Source: Amanita rubescens (Eukaryota > Basidiomycota > Agaricomycetes > Agaricales > Amanitaceae). Taken from it: DNA of 64,000 nucleotides. The position numbers and the translations under genes are program-made. The stretch spans positions 737,848 to 801,847 of the forward strand of contig WION01000013.1 of assembly GCA_015039365.1 (NCBI GenBank). The letters run 5' to 3'. Positions 58,000-64,000 of this stretch are shown one piece after another. The first letter of the stretch is position 1, and every line of letters starts with the position of its first letter. The notes under the pieces were generated by a model that ran no database searches, was not told the origin of the DNA, and saw only the letters and a list, made by a program, of their open reading frames with translations.

Positions 58000-60900
58000 A
58001 TGCTTACCGAGTTTTTGAAGGCAAACGTCCGGGATTTGGTGGACATTGAAGCATCGGAAGGTGCAGACGGAGAGACAACAGATTCGAATGACGACGGTAT
58101 GTTGCTGGCACGCCCAAAAGTTTCCTTGATGTTAATACCATATCAACAGGAGAGGATGGCTTCATCGACGACGACAGCGGCGAGGAGGACTTGGAATCGT
58201 CAGAAGAAGACGACCATGCTCATTGTAAGTGCTTGTAAACATATGTTCTCTTACATGATGAAACTTATGACTGCAGTGGATGACGCCGTTCCTAGCGCGC
58301 TTTCCAACAGAAATTGTAGCCCTGTGTTAGATCCGTCGGTAGCGAGGGCTAGCAATGACAGAATGCGTCAAGATTGCCGACTAGAAGAAGTGATTAATCG
58401 ATATGATGCGCAGATAGCAGTGCCTCAGGATGAAAATCAAGACGGTTCCCAGGACGACTCGGACTTCTGGAACGACAATATCACCTCCATCGCTGACGGC
58501 GTAACTCGAATGCCAAGTGACGACGATCCTCCCCTATGGAGAGTTCGGGTGCGAGTGAGTTTATCACTATTTCTGCTCTTGTTTGGCGATTAACACGTTG
58601 ACGATGAAGGACGGAACCGAAGAAGAAAGTTTTTTCCTCCTCAACGAGCGCCTTCAGGCGTGGCCCCGTTTGGCTCTCACAGTGTTTCTGCCACCGGGCG
58701 GCCAAAAGTGGATTTGCATGGAATCAGCTTGTCGGGAGTATGTGGAGAAACTGTGTATCGATCTGTCGACGTTCACTCACCCACTTCAAATTTTTTTTGT
58801 ACCTGTTGAGGAACGTTTGACATGGCTGAAGTGGCAACATCGGGGGCGACGGATAACAGTTCCTGCTTGGGGCCGACTAAAAAGAAGATCCGAATTGAAG
58901 GAATTGTTATCGAAGGATAACAAAATGGACGAAAGGATACTCAAATACGCCAACGATCTGGTATATATCGACGGGATGACCGAGTCAACCGTTTTCCTCT
59001 GTATGGTCCCGCGCCTACCGGTTCCAATCTTGAAGGGTGAAGATAATTCGAATACGCGGAAAAAATACAAACGAATGCAACGACTGTTACAACCCTTGTT
59101 GGGCGATCCCGTTCTGGCGAGGCAGGCCCCGCCCGCCGCCCATATGATGGATCCCACAGTGTGGTGGCACCCGAACATTCGTTACGATCTCGAGGTGATC
59201 AATATGCCCCTATATCGGCTGACCAAACCCGATAGTCACGGTTGGAGACCGGTTAAAGGCGGGGATGATTTTCTGCTGCCTTTCGCATTCTTCGAAGTAC
59301 CACATGCCGTATTGAAATCTGAAACGGCGGTACCCGAGCTAAACGAGCTAAAGATTTTTGCAGAGGGAATGACCATCGGTGGGCAAATATTACAGTTTGT
59401 AAATCGGGATCCGAGCTTCATGCGGTGGACATACGAGAATCACGTTGCTGCATGCGTCGAAATTGGGCAGAAAGTAGAGGCAAACGTGGAGGGTGTTATG
59501 AAAAGGGGAATTATCGATGATATTTTCCTGGATGAAGTAATTCTGTGCATTAACAACACGGAGCAGGTGGGAATAGATGCTCGTTGGGTTAGAAGATTCT
59601 ACGAGGTGGGCGACAAGGTAAAAGTGGCAAAAGCTTCCAACCTGAACCGCGAAGGGTGGGTAGTGAGTATCCGTGAAGGTGAAATCGAGGTATTCGATCG
59701 CGACGCGAAGGAAAATGTACGTTGTTCTATTGGTCAGACATTAAATGACTAACTTTGAAACAGTTTCACGTGCAAAGCTGGCAACTTATTCCGCACGATA
59801 GCTTTGAACGCGGCTTGCCTCATGAGATTCAAGTGGGGGATTCTGTGCGCGTCGTTAGCCGCATGTCAGCTGATTTTGGAGAAAGGGGTAGGGTATGGAA
59901 AGTGACGGAGTTGGGTGTTGACGTCATTGGTGATAGACCGAATACCAAGGTACATGCACATGATAGGTCGTCGATCGAAGATTAACGTGGCCATTGCTCT
60001 AGTTTACAGTGCCACATTGGTTTTTAGAGGTAGATCCGTGCAAGGAAGCCCCTGTTGGCCCATTGGAAGAGAGGTGGAGGAAAGAGCGTCATTCTCTTGC
60101 TCAGTATGATCACTACCAGGAGCTGGTTAACACGTGGGTCCAAGTAACGGGAGATCACGCGGAAAAGGGGTTATATGGTAGAATTCGAGCAAGTTTGGGC
60201 GAAGGAATGATGCAGATCGAAAACAGAGCAGGAACGCGCTTGTTGAATATTCACGTGGATTTCCTGCTTAATGATCGGTGAGTGAAGCACAGGATATGTA
60301 ATTTTGCCGACGAGCTGAATGCGTTACAGAGAAAAGCAAGGTCGAGATCTTACTGATTATTACATCGGGCGGTATCAAACCCCCGCTACGATGGGACGTC
60401 GACTGCCGACTCTTTCCATCGTACAACCAGTGAGAGCGACGACACCAGGCGCAGATGAACCAACATGGCCTGATGAAACTCCGATTGGGCAACGGGATTG
60501 TGGTGCGACATCCGGGACGGGTGGATCAGTGGAGAATGTGGACCCAATACCAACGGCCCCCGATTCAGCGGCAGCGATACACCTGCCTCAGCTTCCTCGA
60601 AGGCTTGATGGCAACATATCATACGAAAATCAAGGTACGTGGTTGTGTTCAAACTTTAAAATTGTAATTGACACATTCTTTCAAAGTAATCCCCGCTAAC
60701 TGGATAATGAAAGGTGACTTGGTGACGAAGCGTATCTGGGCCCACGTCCGTAACAGTAAAACAGACCCCTTCGAACAAGGAGGTTTTGCAAGAGGACGAT
60801 ATGAAGGGCAAAGAGTACTTGTTCTGTCGGGTGAAGGGGAAGGGCAAGTCGTGGTGAGCGCAAGGCAACAACAGCCTGTCAAAATTCCGGCCAAGTATCT

Positions 60901-61105
60901 TTTCCCAGAAAGGCCAACATCCAAAGGACAAGATGTCGTAGTCATAAGCGGTGACAATATCGGAGAAGTATACCTCACCCGCAAGCCGAGAGTGGACGGT
61001 TTTTTTCCATTGGGTCGTCGCGGTTACACAAGGTCTTCACCATTTTGTATCATGGAGGCTAGTCGATTAGCACGATGCGATCCTTTGTCGAGGCCGGAAG
61101 GATAG
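58000..61105 (+). CDS. Spt5-like protein with multiple KOW domains, 913 aa
   Basis: Eight exons in phase: 58000-58096, 58150-58224, 58277-58554, 58610-59716, 59764-59949, 60003-60277, 60330-60634 and 60687-61105. The first 140 residues are acidic (GFIDDDSGEEDLESSEEDDH), as in Spt5. WRVRVRDGTEEESFFLLNER begins an NGN-like region. KOW-type units follow: IGQKVEANVEG (about 434), EVGDKVKVAKASNLNREGWV (about 481), QVGDSVRVVSRMSADFGERG (about 540), WVQVTGDHAEKGLYGRIRAS (about 624), YEGQRVLVLSGEGEGQVVV (about 813) and GQDVVVISGDNIGEVYLT (about 855). FTVPHWFLE matches the Spt5 VPRW linker. Spt5 clamps RNA polymerase II during elongation. This copy is shorter and diverged and lacks a repeat-rich C-terminal tail, so it is probably a paralogue, not the essential gene. 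Confidence 0.8.
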
Positions 61106-62189
61106 ACGGCTATCTATTCTGTATTTAATATACCATTGCATCTTTTAATGTGACCCGCAGACAGATAAAATGACAGAATCGATGGAACTGATAAACTTGC
61201 CGCAGAACTGGTAAGATGGCGTAAGAGGGGCTGTCATATTCTCACATTTGAGCTGTTGACAAATGGTATGACTGACCATGGGTGAGGGTATCATTAGATG
61301 TGTAAGTCGATTAATGCTATTAGCGTCCACCTCGCTGATTAACCGCATAGATTATATATGGTTTCGAGTATCAATGCTATTCCTAGTCGTTGGCATTGTT
61401 GAGTCGATTCTCGTGGGCGCGAATATTGATCGCGACGCGCTGACGTCACGAGGATAACGATCGGTTTCTGATCATCTGATGGTAGATCCATCACGAGATC
61501 CCGGCCTTAGAGATCGGTAAATACAAGTTGCAAGGTACGCTAAATGAAATTCGCGACGCCGACGAAGGACGACTAATGACAGTAATATGTGCTTTTTTGC
61601 TTGATATTGTTTTCGAGAGTTGTGTACTGATAGCGATATACTGGCCGCGGTTCGAGGTTCGAACCTTGGCAACGTTCGACAAGAGGAGGGGTGGCGAATG
61701 TGGTAGGGGTGGCAGCGGTAGAGGTAGAGGTCGCGACCAGGGCTGTGGAAGGGGCTGTGAGGAGATGATGGCGATGAAAGACCAGACTCCGGATTGGGGT
61801 AGAGGTGTAAGCATTTGGTCCTTTCTTATTCTCTGTGCCAGTATTAAGTAATGGATGTGGGGTGCATAGGGTCATCGCCATCATTCTCCTCGGTCTCCAC
61901 CATGACGGCAGCATATGACAGCCATTCCTCGGGATCCCGCCGTCGTTCTCATCTGCCTACTACCATACGTGGTGGGGCCAGTTCCGGTGTTCGAACGACG
62001 AGGATGACAGGTATGAAGGCGACACTGAAAACTAGTAATCACAGACTATTGATCTCATGATTTTTTAGGAAGTCCTTTGACATTTATTTGATGCCGTGTT
62101 GTCATTGGCATCTTGCTGATATCATATATGTGGCTACTTTATCTTGTTACTGCGGATACCCGAGTTATGTAAATGCTGATTATAGATCT
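61106..62189. other. Gene-poor region
   Basis: About 1.1 kb. A plus frame at 61528-61851 with a Gly/Arg-rich tract (GRGGSGRGRGRDQGCGRG) is not supported as a gene. A GGTTCGAACC palindrome at about 61657 resembles a B-box, without a foldable tRNA. Confidence 0.35.
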
Positions 62190-62798
62190 AGCTGAAGCAA
62201 CATTTACAAACGTCGAGGACGCGAAGAATGCGTGGACAATGCACCGGTCACGCATCGTCAACGCATCGGGCATGCGTAGATGAAAACAACTTTGTTTTCG
62301 GAAGAAAAAGAGATCACTCATGGACGACGAATGAACCACGCGTGATTTGATATCAAACATTTTCGAGAGCGTGATCATGAATGGACCACACATGAGCAAA
62401 AAAAGTCATCCACGCATAGACCATTCGTGGACGACGCATGATCATGCATGGCTAACGGGTGATCACGTCGAGCACGCATGATCCACGTATGATCATGAAT
62501 GATCACGCACGATCACGCATGATCACTCGGGCAAACTTACGTTTTGTCCATTTTGGAGAAACATACACAGTGAGTGTGCGCTTCTACCATCTAACCACAC
62601 GACCTTCCGTCGTAAACACCATTTCAATCCCACACTACGCACCAACTACGGGGCGTATTCCTCAGCGGATGATGAAGACAGTGAAACACAGGTATATTAC
62701 AAAGATGTATTCTACATACGATCATGCCCTACCATGCGCTACGAGCGCCATGGGGCCTAAACAAGGAAGCAAAAAAAAAAAAAAAAAAAAAAAAAAAT
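62190..62798 (+). mobile_element. LINE-derived fragment ending in poly(A)
   Basis: GATCACGCATGATC-type repeats (about 62360-62530) are followed by GTCCATTTTGGAGAAACATA, matching the beginning of ORF1 of the LINE at 44.8 kb (GTCCAATTTGGCGGAGCAAA on the minus strand), then about 200 bp of unknown sequence and a run of 28 A at 62771-62798. The order 5' repeats, ORF1 start, poly(A) suggests an internally deleted LINE copy on the plus strand. Left limit is approximate. Confidence 0.5.
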
Positions 62799-63022
62799 TA
62801 TATTATTTTAAGCTGACTCGACGGTGCGATGTTGCCGTAGCCAACTCGCGAGAGTGTCATTTACATCTTCACCGCGACGACGACGGCAAGATACAAAAGT
62901 ACCCCACAGCATACCCTCACAGGAGCGGTATACTCCTATCGTGACGAACGAGGACAGCTTCCGGCCTCGACGACCTGTTCGACATCCGTTCCCATATCGG
63001 ATCGACATCTGGACCTTCCAAA

Positions 63023-64000
63023 TCACCCGCGCCATCCCATCCCCAAACACCATACATAATCCGGACCCGATCTAAATTCCAACGGCTCAGTCTCCTCCTC
63101 CGTAAACAACCTATCATGGGGACCAAACCAAGAGCGATCTTGCGGATCCGTTCTCGGATCGTCCGGTAAACCTCCCAATCGTTTATACCCCCTTATCGCA
63201 GTCAAATTTCTCCGCGCGGGGTGGATAACATCAAACACTTTCTGTGTGATGGGGTGGCGTATAATCAGGGCGGGTGTGAAAAAAACTGAACCAGACTACG
63301 CACGTTATCATATGCCAATTTGACTCTAGGAACCATCATAATCCGCCCATATCCAGCTTCCCAATAATCGTTGCAAATCAAACTACACTCGCTCGCACTG
63401 CACTCGCCCTCTGTGATACGAGCCATGCGGAATCTGACCTGAGGAGGCGAGTAAAACGGTTTCGAATCCAATACCGCGATTCCGTTCCAGCAAGATTGGA
63501 CTTGAACGGGAAGATGTCGTTGGAACCTCTGCCCCGACTCTGAATGATGAAAAATCTTTTCAAAAGGCGCATTTTCCAACGCCGTCCCGTTGATATCCCT
63601 CGCAACCCAGTTATCATAAAACACGGGAGCGGAAATTTCATTGTGGTACATATAATCGGTGGCACAGGTGATCCCGGCGTTGTTCCGTCTACTTTGCCAA
63701 ATGAGCTCGAGGAGATCATCGACGCAGGGGAGAACGTCATTCATGAAGATGATAGTTTCAAAGTATTCGTTTTCGGAATTACGGAGGTCGTGAAGAGGGT
63801 CAAAAGCGGCGTTTCGGATTTCCGCAAGGTACTCGATTCGGTGATGGAATTGCCCGCGGGTGGCACGCATGGATGTTTTGATGGTTACACGTAGGCCAAC
63901 GGATTTGGTGAGGGCGTCGAAGATGCGGAGGAGGGCTTTGGTTTGGTCTGTAGAACCGTTTTCGTAAATGGATACGTAAACGTTTTGGTAACCCAGGACG
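63023..64000 (-). CDS. GT69 alpha-1,3-mannosyltransferase (CMT1-like), partial
   Basis: Exons 63304-64000 (running off the window) and 63023-63241, joined as LAYDN-KVFDVIHPARRN. Motifs: VYVSIYENGSTDQTKALLRI (nucleotide-sugar side), FETIIFMNDVLPCVDDLLEL, FYDNWVARDINGTALENAPF, VQVQSCWNGIAVLDSKPF and SASECSLICNDYWEAGYGRI. These are the hallmarks of family GT69, whose founding member is the Cryptococcus capsule mannosyltransferase Cmt1; the family uses GDP-mannose in the Golgi to build surface glycans. The N-terminal membrane anchor must lie beyond 64000. The frame seen is intact. Confidence 0.88.

Noticed and set aside
61640..61680. tRNA-like GGTTCGAACC
   Set aside because: No acceptor, D or anticodon arm can be folded around it.
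61528..61851. Gly/Arg-rich frame resembling an RGG protein
   Set aside because: Short, low-complexity, no splice-supported extension and no other domain.
62771..62798. Lys-rich protein MGPKQGSKKKK from 62747
   Set aside because: The Lys codons are the A28 run; more likely a retroelement tail than a gene.

Overview
The window is nuclear DNA of a filamentous basidiomycete, most likely a mushroom-forming Agaricomycete. Genes carry many short (about 34-60 bp) GT..AG introns. The recognisable families are typical of that class: NACHT-WD40 and ankyrin-NACHT receptors, a HET-domain protein, fungal-type kinase fragments, a basidiomycete HECT-like protein and a GT69 capsule-type mannosyltransferase. 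Exon joins below were built by hand from splice signals, reading phase and family homology; no search was run.

Layout. 1-17.6 kb is an accessory island resembling a fungal self/non-self recognition locus: a broken kinase, a NACHT-WD40 receptor with three frameshifts, head-to-head with it a ubiquitin-fusion gene whose C-terminal domain looks like a decayed PD-(D/E)XK nuclease, a gene whose first ten residues copy ubiquitin, a second nuclease-like gene, a decayed OPT transporter, a decayed plasma-membrane H+-ATPase, and an intact HET gene from which a 453-bp piece was copied 8.9 kb upstream. 18-25 kb is a conserved core: an Ish1/Msc1-like ER or nuclear-envelope protein, importin beta (KAP95), LSM7, tRNA-Arg(ACG) and an I9 proteinase inhibitor. 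25-30.5 kb holds a kinase fragment, a C2H2 finger ORF and a trypsin-fold protein with an inserted coiled coil.

30.6-45 kb is a nest of retroelements: a truncated Gypsy element, a 7.8-kb Copia-like element with intact LTRs but no recognisable pol (non-autonomous), and a LINE with a TAATG ORF1/ORF2 overlap that is cut off before its reverse transcriptase. 45.5-47.1 kb is a decayed ankyrin-NACHT gene.

48.8-61.1 kb groups a HECT-like E3 ligase, a DDE integrase, a divergently transcribed unknown 526-aa protein, a small helix-turn-helix protein and an Spt5-like multi-KOW protein. It may be a large cargo-carrying mobile unit. 62.2-62.8 kb is a LINE-derived fragment ending in A28. A GT69 mannosyltransferase runs off the right edge.

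The best candidates for something new are the NLR/ubiquitin-nuclease head-to-head pair and the integrase/HECT/Spt5-like unit.
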